Both the position numbers and the translations under genes were made by a program. The notes below the pieces were generated by a model. The model saw only the letters and a program-made list of their open reading frames with translations. It ran no database searches and was not told the origin of the DNA. A DNA stretch of 12,133 nucleotides from Desulfarculus sp. (lineage in GTDB: Bacteria > Desulfobacterota > Desulfarculia > Desulfarculales > Desulfarculaceae). Numbering within the stretch: position 1 is the first letter of the stretch; the number at the start of each line of letters is the position of its first letter. The DNA lies in assembly GCA_020216805.1 (NCBI GenBank), contig JAIWNN010000122.1, positions 1 through 12,133 of the forward strand. Reading direction: 5' to 3'. Shown piece by piece: positions 1 to 6,330 of this stretch.

Positions 1-315
1 AACGCCCCCGATTACTGGGGCAGCCTGGGCCTGCGCTATCTGAACCCCAAGTGGTTCAACGCCCAGGTGGTGCTGCGCTTCTCCGACGATCGCTACTATG
101 ACGACGAAAACACCGACCTGCCCTATTTCCATATGGGGGCCTACGAGACGGTGGACGCCAAGATCTGGCGGGATTGGAAGCTGACCGGCAATTGGGTGCT
201 GACCACCGGTCTGTCGGGCACCAATCTGCTGGACCGCGAGTACGCCACCGAGATCGTCTACGTCAACCCAGGGTTGACGGTGCAGGCCGACTGCATCATC
301 AGCTATCGCTTCTAG
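1..315 (+). CDS. TonB-dependent outer-membrane receptor, C-terminal end (5' truncated)
   Basis: The visible 104 codons run open from base 1 to the TAG at 313-315, so the start lies outside the window. Alternating polar and hydrophobic stretches ending in aromatic residues look like the last beta-strands of a 22-stranded TonB-dependent barrel. The segment NLLDREYATE (about residues 77-86) followed by NPG matches the conserved 'NLFDKxYxxx...PGR' region near the end of this family, and the protein ends in SYRF with a terminal Phe, the usual outer-membrane assembly signal. Such receptors import siderophores, cobalamin, nickel chelates and similar ligands using energy from TonB-ExbBD. The plug and ligand-binding loops are not visible, so the substrate cannot be read here. 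It lies 43 nt upstream of a binding-protein/ABC transporter operon in the same direction and is probably the outer-membrane step of that system; this pairing is inferred from context. Confidence 0.85.
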   Translation, partial: NAPDYWGSLGLRYLNPKWFNAQVVLRFSDDRYYDDENTDLPYFHMGAYETVDAKIWRDWKLTGNWVLTTGLSGTNLLDREYATEIVYVNPGLTVQADCIISYRF

Positions 316-322
316 GATCGTC

Positions 323-348
323 CGGGGCCGGGTCGAGACCCGGCCCCG
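323..348 (+). promoter_or_regulatory. Intercistronic GC-rich hairpin between receptor and binding-protein genes
   Basis: An 11-bp perfect stem (323-333 with 338-348) closes a 4-nt CGAG loop. It begins 7 nt after the receptor stop codon and ends 10 nt before the ATG of the binding protein. No T-tract follows, so it is not a standard intrinsic terminator. It may act as an mRNA processing or stability element that sets different receptor and transporter levels, as a weak terminator, or as a structure limiting ribosome access to the next gene, which lacks a visible Shine-Dalgarno sequence. The pairing is seen directly; the role is inferred. Confidence 0.6.
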
Positions 349-358
349 TCTCCAGCGC

Positions 359-1867
359 ATGCGGCGCCTCCTCCTTCCTACCTTGGCGGTCCTGGTCGGG
401 CTGCTGCTGACGGCCTGCGGGCCGGCTGACGGCGACTCAGGCCGGTCCGCCTTTCCGCGCCTGGCCATCGGGGTGGGACGAGATTTTTATGACGGCCCGG
501 ACAGCCGCTCCTACCTGCACGGGTCCACCAACGCCTGGGAGGCGCTGGCCTACGTGGATGAAAACCTGCGCCCCCGGCCCTGGCTGGCCCAGGCCTGGCG
601 GGCGGAGGATGGCGGTCGCACCTGGGTCTTCCAGCTTCGCGCCGGAGTGCGCTTCCACGACGGTTCGCCTTTCACCGCCAACGATGCGGCCTTCTGTCTG
701 CGGCGCATAGCGGCCAGCCCCAAATACGATCCCTCGGGCAGCTTTCGTCATCTGCGGGCAGTGGAGGCCAGCGGCGATCTGGATCTGATCTGCCGCCTGG
801 ACCGCCCCACTCCGGACTTCCCAGCCCTAGTGGCTTACTACGGCAGCCCCATGCTCAAACCCGAGACCGTGGACGCGTCCGGACGCATCACCCGCCTGGT
901 GGCCACCGGCCCCTATCGCCTGGAGGGAGTAGTCCCCGGCCACGAGGTGAGGCTGCGGGCCTGGGAGGGTTATTGGGGCCAGCCCCCGGCCTATGCCCGG
1001 GTGGTGTTTCGGATGCTGGCCGACGCCCAGACCCGGGTCCTGGCCCTGATGGCCGGCGATCTGGACGTGGTGGCCGACGTGGGGGCGATTCTGCCCGAGC
1101 AGGAGCCGGAGCTCAGGGCCGCGGCCGGGGTGAAGCTCATGCGCCAGGAGGTGGCAACCACCCACTATCTCGTCTTCAACTGCCGCCGGCCGCCCTTTGA
1201 CCAGCGCACGGCTCGGCTTTGGTTGGCGGGGTTGATCCAGGAGCAGGGGTTGGTGGCCTCACTGGCCGGGGGCATCGCCGTGGCCGCCCGCGACCCCTAC
1301 AGCCGCCTGGCCCGGGACTGGGCTTCGGGGCTCTTCCGGCCGCCGCTGGCCGAGGGCCGGGTCATCGCCCCCGGCGGCGAGCCCCTGGTGATCCTGTTAC
1401 ACGCCGGCACCGTGCAGCGCTGGCCCTATCTGGACCTGGCCCAGGCCCTGCAACATGGCTTGCGCCGAAGGGGGCTGTCCGCCCGCATCGTGGTCAGCGA
1501 GGCCGGGGCCTACCAGCAGGCCCTCAAGCAGGGCGATTATGACCTATCCATGCAACCCAACACCCTGATGACCGGCGACCCGGATTTTTTTTACAGCTAT
1601 TACCTAGCCGGGGAGGCCCCGGCCAATCCCGGCTGGCGCGACCCCGAGACCGACCGGCTCATTGCCGCGGCCCGGACCGAGATGGACCCGGAACAGCGCA
1701 GGCAGGCCTATGCCAGCCTGGCCGGAATCGCCGCCCGCGATCTGCCCCTGCTGCCTCTGTTCCACGAGACGGCGCTCTACGCCCACCGTCAGACGGTGGC
1801 GGATTTCCACATCGACCACTTTTTCCGGCCGGACCTACTCCGGGTTCGGCCCAGGACAGGATCATGA
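359..1867 (+). CDS. ABC transporter solute-binding lipoprotein, SBP_bac_5 (NikA/DppA/OppA) family
   Basis: This 502-residue protein is the periplasmic ligand-capture component of the ABC importer encoded downstream. The first 20 residues form a lipoprotein signal: two Arg, a Leu-rich core and the lipobox LTAC with Cys20 as the predicted lipidated residue. Family-5 landmarks are LAQAW and the following DGGRTWVFQLR...VRFHDGSPF...ND block (residues 76-110), ATGPYRLEG (182-190) with downstream EGYWGQPP, and a hinge region rich in Tyr/Phe near DPDFFYSYYLAG. Length fits the family (about 500-540). The ATG at 359 is chosen because only it gives a complete signal peptide; no good ribosome site precedes it and a strong hairpin ends 10 nt upstream. 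The stop overlaps the methyltransferase start (ATGA). By-eye alignment does not show an Arg where E. coli NikA has Arg137, so nickel-chelate specificity is only suggested by the operon. A T8 run lies at 1585-1592. Confidence 0.92.
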   Translation: MRRLLLPTLAVLVGLLLTACGPADGDSGRSAFPRLAIGVGRDFYDGPDSRSYLHGSTNAWEALAYVDENLRPRPWLAQAWRAEDGGRTWVFQLRAGVRFHDGSPFTANDAAFCLRRIAASPKYDPSGSFRHLRAVEASGDLDLICRLDRPTPDFPALVAYYGSPMLKPETVDASGRITRLVATGPYRLEGVVPGHEVRLRAWEGYWGQPPAYARVVFRMLADAQTRVLALMAGDLDVVADVGAILPEQEPELRAAAGVKLMRQEVATTHYLVFNCRRPPFDQRTARLWLAGLIQEQGLVASLAGGIAVAARDPYSRLARDWASGLFRPPLAEGRVIAPGGEPLVILLHAGTVQRWPYLDLAQALQHGLRRRGLSARIVVSEAGAYQQALKQGDYDLSMQPNTLMTGDPDFFYSYYLAGEAPANPGWRDPETDRLIAAARTEMDPEQRRQAYASLAGIAARDLPLLPLFHETALYAHRQTVADFHIDHFFRPDLLRVRPRTGS

Positions 1868-2766
1868 CCACGGCCGAGAAGCTCGATCGGAGCCTTTTCG
1901 AAAACAGCGATCCCTGCGACCCCGAATTCTGGCGCCGAGCCTGGCGGCGGGCGCGGGAGGCCTCGTTCTTGAAGTGCAGCCAGGTGGCATCGCCCCAGGC
2001 CTGGCATGATTTCTACGCCCAGGTCAGCGACAGCTATTGGGAGCTGTGGGGCCAGGACGGCGAACAGGGTCAGCGCCTGGTGGCGGAGATGAACTGCCAG
2101 GGTTTGCTGAAGCCCGGATGCCAAGTGCTGGACGTGGGTTGCGGACCCGGGACCATGGCCCTGCCCCTGGCCCAGGCCGGGGCAATGGTCACCGCCCTGG
2201 ATTGGTGCCGGCCGATGCTGGACAACCTGGAGCGCCTGGCCGGCCAGCGCGGCCTGAGCGGCATCACCACCCGCTGTCAGTCCTGGGACGATTTTCCGGG
2301 CGACCCGAAGCACGACCTGGTGCTAGCCGCGTTTTTCCCCGACGCTTTGAGCGTCCAGGGGCTGGAGCGTCTGGAGGGCTTCTCCCGGGGTCGGGTGGGC
2401 CTGGTGCTGGGCACCGGTCGGGAGCACTTCGCCTTTCGCCGCCAGATGTGGCAACAAATCTTGGAGGTACCTTATCACGACGGAGGCTTCCATCTGGCTT
2501 GCGCCCTGGGGTGGCTCAACGCCAGCGGACGGATGCCCAATCTGCGCCACCTGGCCTGGGACAGCGTCTTCGACCATCCCCTGGAGACGGTCTTCTCTTT
2601 CTACCGCGACTATTTCGCGATTTTCGGCAAGCGGGGGCCGGTGGTGGAGCGCCAGATCCGGGCCGCCTTGGAGCCATGGCGGGTGGGGGAGCGGGTGCGG
2701 GCCCAGGGCGGGACCAGCCTGGCCCTGGTCTGGTGGGACGCTCCAGACGGGTCTGACCTGGCGTGA
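1864..2766 (+). CDS. Class I SAM-dependent methyltransferase embedded in an ABC importer operon
   Basis: This 300-residue soluble protein carries a Rossmann-type SAM-binding fold. Motif I is VLDVGCGPG at residues 88-96, followed by TMALPLAQAGAMVTALDW with the acidic ribose-binding residue Asp113. The region DLVLAAFFPDAL (151-162) matches motif IV. An N-terminal Trp/Arg-rich helical section (EFWRRAWRRARE, 21-32) precedes the fold and may help bind substrate. The acceptor cannot be read from the sequence. The start codon overlaps the binding-protein stop (ATGA) and the stop overlaps the permease start (GTGA), so it is coupled to both neighbours and must be made with the transporter. This suggests a role in the same pathway: methylation of the imported ligand, of a chelator made elsewhere, or of a ligand to release metal. 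These roles are inference; the methyltransferase fold is confident. Confidence 0.88.
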   Translation: MTTAEKLDRSLFENSDPCDPEFWRRAWRRAREASFLKCSQVASPQAWHDFYAQVSDSYWELWGQDGEQGQRLVAEMNCQGLLKPGCQVLDVGCGPGTMALPLAQAGAMVTALDWCRPMLDNLERLAGQRGLSGITTRCQSWDDFPGDPKHDLVLAAFFPDALSVQGLERLEGFSRGRVGLVLGTGREHFAFRRQMWQQILEVPYHDGGFHLACALGWLNASGRMPNLRHLAWDSVFDHPLETVFSFYRDYFAIFGKRGPVVERQIRAALEPWRVGERVRAQGGTSLALVWWDAPDGSDLA

Positions 2767-3728
2767 GGCTACCTGCCGTCAATTGGCGGGCCGGGGCCGC
2801 TCGCCTGGTCGGGCTGCTGCTGGTGTTGTGGGGCGTGTCGCTGCTGACCTTCACCCTGCAGATGTGGGCCCCCGGCGATCCGGCAGAGGTCTTGCTGCGA
2901 GCAGGCAGCGAAAGCCCCGCCCCGGAGCGGGTGGCCGAGCTGCGCCGGGAGCTGGGGCTAGACCGCTCCTGGCCGGCGCGATACCTGACCTGGCTGGGGC
3001 GGGCCGCGCGCCTCGACCTCGGTCGCTCGCTGCGCTCCGGCGATCCGGTGACCACCGAGATCGCCGCCCGTCTGCCCGCCACCTTGGAGTTGGCCGGGAC
3101 TTCATTGGTCCTGGTGGTGCTGCTTTCCGGCCTGGCCGGGGTCTGGACCGCATGGCGACCCGGTCCGACCCACGACCGCCTTCCGCGCTGGATCAGTCTG
3201 ATGCTGGTTTCACTACCGCCCTACTGGCTGGGCCTGCTGCTCATAACCGTCTTGGCCCTGGGCCTGGGCTGGCTGCCGGCGGCGGGGCGCGACGGTTGGG
3301 CCAGCCTGGTCCTGCCGTCCCTGACCCTGTCCCTGGGCATCGCGGCCATGCAGGGCCGGGTCCTGCGGGTGGGGGTGTTGGAGGTGCTGGGCCAGGATTT
3401 TGTCCGCTTCGCCCACGCCAAGGGTCTGGGCAGGGCCCGGGTGCTGTGGGGGCATGTCCTGCCCGCCGCCTTGGGACCGCTGTTGGCCCTGTGGGGCATG
3501 ACTCTGGGGCACCTGCTGGGCGGGGCGGTGGTGGTGGAGACGGTCTTCGCCTGGCCGGGTCTGGGGCGACTCTTGGTGGAGGCGGTGCTGGGGCGAGACT
3601 GGCCCCTGGTCCAGGGGCTGGTGCTTTTTATGACCCTGGCCCTGATCGCCGCCAACCAGGCCGCCGACCTGGCGCTGCGGCTGCTGGACCCCCGCCAGCG
3701 GGAAGGCGACGCCGATGTCCAAGGATGA
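2763..3728 (+). CDS. ABC importer inner-membrane permease 1 (NikB/DppB/CntB-type)
   Basis: This 321-residue integral membrane protein is one half of the transport channel. It begins with a transmembrane helix (about residues 10-33) followed by the family motif APGDPAE, the periplasmic stretch ELRRELGLDRS...RYLTWLGRAARLDLGRSL, and LPATLELAG, which matches E. coli NikB exactly. Further hydrophobic helices follow. The cytoplasmic coupling loop for the ATPase is visible as FAHAKGLGRARVLWGHVLPAAL (the 'AxAKGL...vLP' EAA-type motif), and VVETVFAWPGLGRLLVEAVLGRDWPLVQG is the usual C-terminal signature of this family. Its length fits NikB (314 in E. coli). The start is a GTG sharing bases with the methyltransferase stop, so translation is probably re-initiated by coupling. 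The next permease starts 14 nt before its end. Confidence 0.93.
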   Translation: MRLPAVNWRAGAARLVGLLLVLWGVSLLTFTLQMWAPGDPAEVLLRAGSESPAPERVAELRRELGLDRSWPARYLTWLGRAARLDLGRSLRSGDPVTTEIAARLPATLELAGTSLVLVVLLSGLAGVWTAWRPGPTHDRLPRWISLMLVSLPPYWLGLLLITVLALGLGWLPAAGRDGWASLVLPSLTLSLGIAAMQGRVLRVGVLEVLGQDFVRFAHAKGLGRARVLWGHVLPAALGPLLALWGMTLGHLLGGAVVVETVFAWPGLGRLLVEAVLGRDWPLVQGLVLFMTLALIAANQAADLALRLLDPRQREGDADVQG

Positions 3729-4551
3729 TGATTCGCGCGGGGGTGGGTTTCATCTCTGGGCTGGCGGATTGATCCTGGCCGGCCTGGTCCTGGCCGCCCT
3801 GGCCGCGCCCTGGCTGGCGCCCCATGACCCCTTGGCCCTGGACCTTGGCCAGCGACTGCTTCCGCCGGCCTGGGATCATCCCCTGGGCACCGATCATTTG
3901 GGCCGTTGCCAGCTGTCCCGTCTGATCTGGGGGGGGCGGGTTTCGCTCATCCTGGGCATCCTGGCCTCGGCCCTATCCTGGGGGATGGGGCTGGTGGGGG
4001 GGGTGGCGGCCGGGCTGGCCGGTCGCCGCCTGGACTGGCCCCTGGCCCGGATCATCGACGTGGGCCTGGCCTTCCCCGGTCTGCTCCTAGCCTTGGTTTT
4101 GGTGGGGACCCTGGGGGCCAACCCTTGGGCGCTGGTCCTGGCCTTGGCCGGCGCGGGTTGGCCGTGGTGGGCGCGCCTGACCAGGAGCCTGGTGCGGGCG
4201 GCGCGCGGCCAGCCCTTCGTGCTGGGAGGACGGGCGGCCGGGGTGGGCGGCTGGCGGATGCTGCGACGCTACATTCTGCCACAGATCTGGCCCGCCCTGG
4301 CGGTGGCCGCCGCCATGAAGACGGGATGGATGATAGTGGCCATCTCCGGTCTGGGCTACCTGGGCCTGTCCGTCCCCGCCCCGGAGCCGGAGTGGGGAGC
4401 CATGCTCAATCAGGCGCGGCTCTATCTCACCCGGGCCCCTTGGCTGATGCTTTCGCCTGGCGCGGCCATCTTTTCCACCGTGTTGGGTTGCAACCTCCTG
4501 GCCGAGGGTCTGCGCCAACGCTGGCAGGTGAGGCAGATCAATGCCTGGTGA
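3715..4551 (+). CDS. ABC importer inner-membrane permease 2 (NikC/DppC/CntC-type)
   Basis: This 278-residue protein is the second membrane half of the importer. An N-terminal transmembrane helix (about residues 12-34) is followed by the family signature HPLGTDHLGRCQLSRLIWGG, close to NikC and DppC, then further helices. The coupling loop reads LGGRAAGVGGWRMLRRYILPQIWP and GYLGLSVPAPEPEWGAML is the conserved C-terminal motif. Length matches NikC (277 in E. coli). The ATG is preceded by GGGAAGG at a normal distance and lies 14 nt inside the previous gene; its end overlaps the first ATPase by 11 nt. The coding strand holds two runs of eight G (3929-3936 and 3996-4003), the second inside a possible G-quadruplex. 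The reading frame is intact. Confidence 0.93.
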   Translation: MSKDDDSRGGGFHLWAGGLILAGLVLAALAAPWLAPHDPLALDLGQRLLPPAWDHPLGTDHLGRCQLSRLIWGGRVSLILGILASALSWGMGLVGGVAAGLAGRRLDWPLARIIDVGLAFPGLLLALVLVGTLGANPWALVLALAGAGWPWWARLTRSLVRAARGQPFVLGGRAAGVGGWRMLRRYILPQIWPALAVAAAMKTGWMIVAISGLGYLGLSVPAPEPEWGAMLNQARLYLTRAPWLMLSPGAAIFSTVLGCNLLAEGLRQRWQVRQINAW

Positions 4552-5344
4552 TCCCACGGTGCTTGCATTGCGCGACCTCTGGGTGGAGGCCCCGGGTCCA
4601 GCTGCCGCCCAGCCCCTTCTCCGCGGGGTGAGCCTGGACCTTGGGGCCGGCAGGGTGGCGGGGCTGGTGGGCCTGAGCGGGGCGGGCAAGAGCCTGACCG
4701 CCTGCGCCTTGGCCGGCCTGTTGCCCGCGCCCCTGCGGGCGACCCGAGGCAGCCTGCGTCTGGCCGGGCGCGAGGTGTCCCTCTGTGATCCCACGGCCTG
4801 GCGCGGGGTGCGGGGCCGGGAAGTGCTGCTCCTGATGCAGATGAGCGGGGCGGCGCTGAATCCCTTCCTGCGGGTGGGGCGTCAGATCGCGGAAACCCTG
4901 CGCGCGGTTCAGGGACTGAATCGTGTCGCCGCCCGGCGGTTGACCGACCAAGCCCTGGCGCGGGTGGGTTTGTCCCCGGAGGTGGTCCGGGACTACCCCC
5001 ATCAGCTCAGCGGTGGCATGCGCCGACGGGTGCTCCTGGCTCTGGCCTGGGCCTTGCGCCCCCGGGTGATCTTGGCCGATGAGCCCCTCACCGGCTTGGA
5101 TCCGGATCTGCAGACGGACATGATGGGCCTGCTGACCGACCTGGCGCGGGAAAGGGAGGCGGCCCTGCTGGTCATCGGCCACGATTTGCGCGTCCTGGGC
5201 CGGGCCTGTTCCTGGATTATGGTGATGGAGGGCGGCCGCGTGGTGGATCAGGGCTCGCCGCAACAGTTGTGGTCCCAGCCCGGCCATCGCCTAACCCAGG
5301 AGCTGGCGGCCAGCCTGCACTTTTTGGAGGGACGCGGTGCCTGA
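4541..5344 (+). CDS. ABC importer ATPase 1 (NikD/CntD-type)
   Basis: This 267-residue cytoplasmic ATPase powers the importer together with the next gene product. All nucleotide-binding motifs are present: Walker A GLSGAGKS (44-51), Q-loop Gln100 in LLMQMSGAALNPF, signature LSGGM (156-160), Walker B VILADE (176-181) with catalytic Glu181, D-loop GLD, and H-loop His213 in VIGHD. The Q-loop pattern MQxxxxAxNPF resembles NikD. The protein stops soon after the core domain and lacks the C-terminal extension with the Cys-rich motif of OppD/DppD (about 330 residues), which supports a metal or metal-chelate importer over a peptide one. A GGTGAGG ribosome site precedes the ATG, which overlaps the permease gene by 11 nt. 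Confidence 0.93.
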   Translation: MPGDPTVLALRDLWVEAPGPAAAQPLLRGVSLDLGAGRVAGLVGLSGAGKSLTACALAGLLPAPLRATRGSLRLAGREVSLCDPTAWRGVRGREVLLLMQMSGAALNPFLRVGRQIAETLRAVQGLNRVAARRLTDQALARVGLSPEVVRDYPHQLSGGMRRRVLLALAWALRPRVILADEPLTGLDPDLQTDMMGLLTDLAREREAALLVIGHDLRVLGRACSWIMVMEGGRVVDQGSPQQLWSQPGHRLTQELAASLHFLEGRGA

Positions 5345-6053
5345 GGCGTTGCTGCGCCTGGAGGGCGTCGGCCAGGCCTATCCTAGAACGGGTGGAGGCC
5401 AGCGTCTGGTCCTGGCCGGAGTGGATTGGCGGATCGATATCGGCCAGTCCTGGGGGCTAATGGGCCCCAGCGGAGCGGGCAAGAGCACACTGGCACGAAT
5501 CTGCCTGGGCCTGGAGCGGCCGCGCGCCGGCAGGGTGCTTTTTCAGGGGCGCGACCTGGCCGCCCTGGATCGCTCCGGCTGGCGGGATTTTCGGCGGCGG
5601 GTCCAGATCGTCTGGCAGGAGCCGTTGTTGCACTTGAACCCATTCATGCGGGTGGCCGAGCTGGTGGAGGAGCCGCTGCTGGCCTTGGGCGTTGGGGACG
5701 TCGCCTGGCGGCGGAAGCGGGTGGTGGAGATGCTGGTCCGGGTCGGTCTGGACCCGGAGCTGGCCTCGCGCCGGCCCCATCAACTCAGCGGCGGCCAGGG
5801 TCAACGCCTGGCCCTGGCCCGGGCCCTGGTCTGCGGACCCGATTTGCTGGTTTGCGACGAGGCCCTCAACGGCCTGGACACCATCAGCCAGGCCCAGATC
5901 GCGCGACTGCTGCAGGGGTTGGTGGATCAACAAGGGATGGCGCTGCTCTTCATCGCACATGACCGGGTGCTGCTCGAACGCATATGCCGCCAGGTGGCCG
6001 CCATAAAAGATGGGCGCATAGCCTTTAATGGTGCTATGGCCCATCCCGTGTGA
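5337..6053 (+). CDS. ABC importer ATPase 2 (NikE/CntF-type)
   Basis: This 238-residue protein is the partner ATPase and the last gene of the operon. Walker A is GPSGAGKS (43-50), the Q-loop is Gln94 in IVWQEPLLHLNPF, the signature is LSGGQ (150-154), Walker B is LLVCDE (170-175) followed by ALNGLD, and the H-loop is His208 in FIAHD. The section CDEALNGLDTISQAQIARLL and the following LFIAHDRVLLERIC resemble E. coli NikE. It is slightly shorter than NikE (268) because it ends just after the core domain. The start is a GTG 8 nt inside the previous gene with a strong GGAGG site in front; it was preferred because the N-terminal LLRLEGVGQAYP strand needs it. Downstream is the convergent gap facing uvrB. 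Confidence 0.92.
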   Translation: MPEALLRLEGVGQAYPRTGGGQRLVLAGVDWRIDIGQSWGLMGPSGAGKSTLARICLGLERPRAGRVLFQGRDLAALDRSGWRDFRRRVQIVWQEPLLHLNPFMRVAELVEEPLLALGVGDVAWRRKRVVEMLVRVGLDPELASRRPHQLSGGQGQRLALARALVCGPDLLVCDEALNGLDTISQAQIARLLQGLVDQQGMALLFIAHDRVLLERICRQVAAIKDGRIAFNGAMAHPV

Positions 6054-6330
6054 GCGCGCATGGTTGGGGAGGTCGGGTGCGAGCTCTGGGAAGAAAAACA
6101 GGGATGATCGGTCAAAGTTTGGCGCCAAGCCCCAGAGGTGGCTGGAAACCAACCCCAAGGCGTCTTGATCCCTTTGCTTATACAGTAGAAGTTGACATTC
6201 AATCTGACACTGTATTAGGTTCCTGGTTCCCGGAAGCCCTTTAGGGGGTGGAAGGATCAGGTTGGGCAAGAGCTCGGATTCAACTGCTCTGCCTCAGCCA
6301 TAACCTCACCTTCCGAATGAGTCTGCGGTC
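6054..6330. other. Convergent intergenic region, no convincing gene or canonical terminator
   Basis: The 277-base gap separates the stop codons of the last ATPase gene (plus) and uvrB (minus). No classic GC hairpin plus T-tract was found on either strand. What it does hold: a long-range inverted repeat CTCTGGG (6084-6090) with CCCAGAG (6131-6137), a 10-bp perfect palindrome TTGGCGCCAA (6119-6128) within it, an AT-rich patch near 6165-6217 with another inverted repeat, and, on the minus strand at 6257-6301, a 14-codon frame with a possible ribosome site. Transcription from both sides may end here by other means. Confidence 0.6.
6180..6215. repeat. Inverted repeat ATACAGT-N22-ACTGTAT in an AT-rich patch
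   Basis: Two 7-bp arms (6180-6186 and 6209-6215) are exact reverse complements separated by 22 nt. The spacer contains two copies of TGACA (6193-6197 would be TTGAC-type; the clear copies sit in GTTGACATT and CTGACACTG). The arms resemble the outer parts of an E. coli LexA half-site, but in the opposite relative orientation and too far apart, so LexA control is not claimed. The base composition is much lower in G+C than the flanking genes. It may be a protein-binding site or simply chance. Confidence 0.35.

Noticed and set aside
323..348. Intrinsic terminator of the receptor gene
   Set aside because: The stem is strong but no T-tract follows and the next gene starts 10 nt later, so it is listed as a hairpin of unknown role.
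2763..6053. Oligopeptide (Opp/Dpp) importer
   Set aside because: Not excluded by the permeases, but both ATPases lack the C-terminal OppD/OppF extension and their Q-loop and Walker B surroundings resemble NikD/NikE more closely.
6180..6215. LexA (SOS) box near uvrB
   Set aside because: The arms are in the opposite relative orientation and 22 nt apart, and the site is downstream of uvrB, so it cannot control its promoter.
6257..6301. 14-codon minus-strand frame after uvrB with an AAGGTGAGG-like site, ending in Cys-Pro-Thr-TGA and open for 14 more codons to a TAA, suggesting a CxxU selenopeptide
   Set aside because: With the TGA read through it is only 28 residues, no convincing SECIS hairpin follows the TGA, and there is no homology I recognise. 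Chance is more likely.
6260..6310. tRNA-like look around GGATTCAACT
   Set aside because: The flanking bases do not form a T-arm stem and no acceptor or anticodon arm can be drawn.
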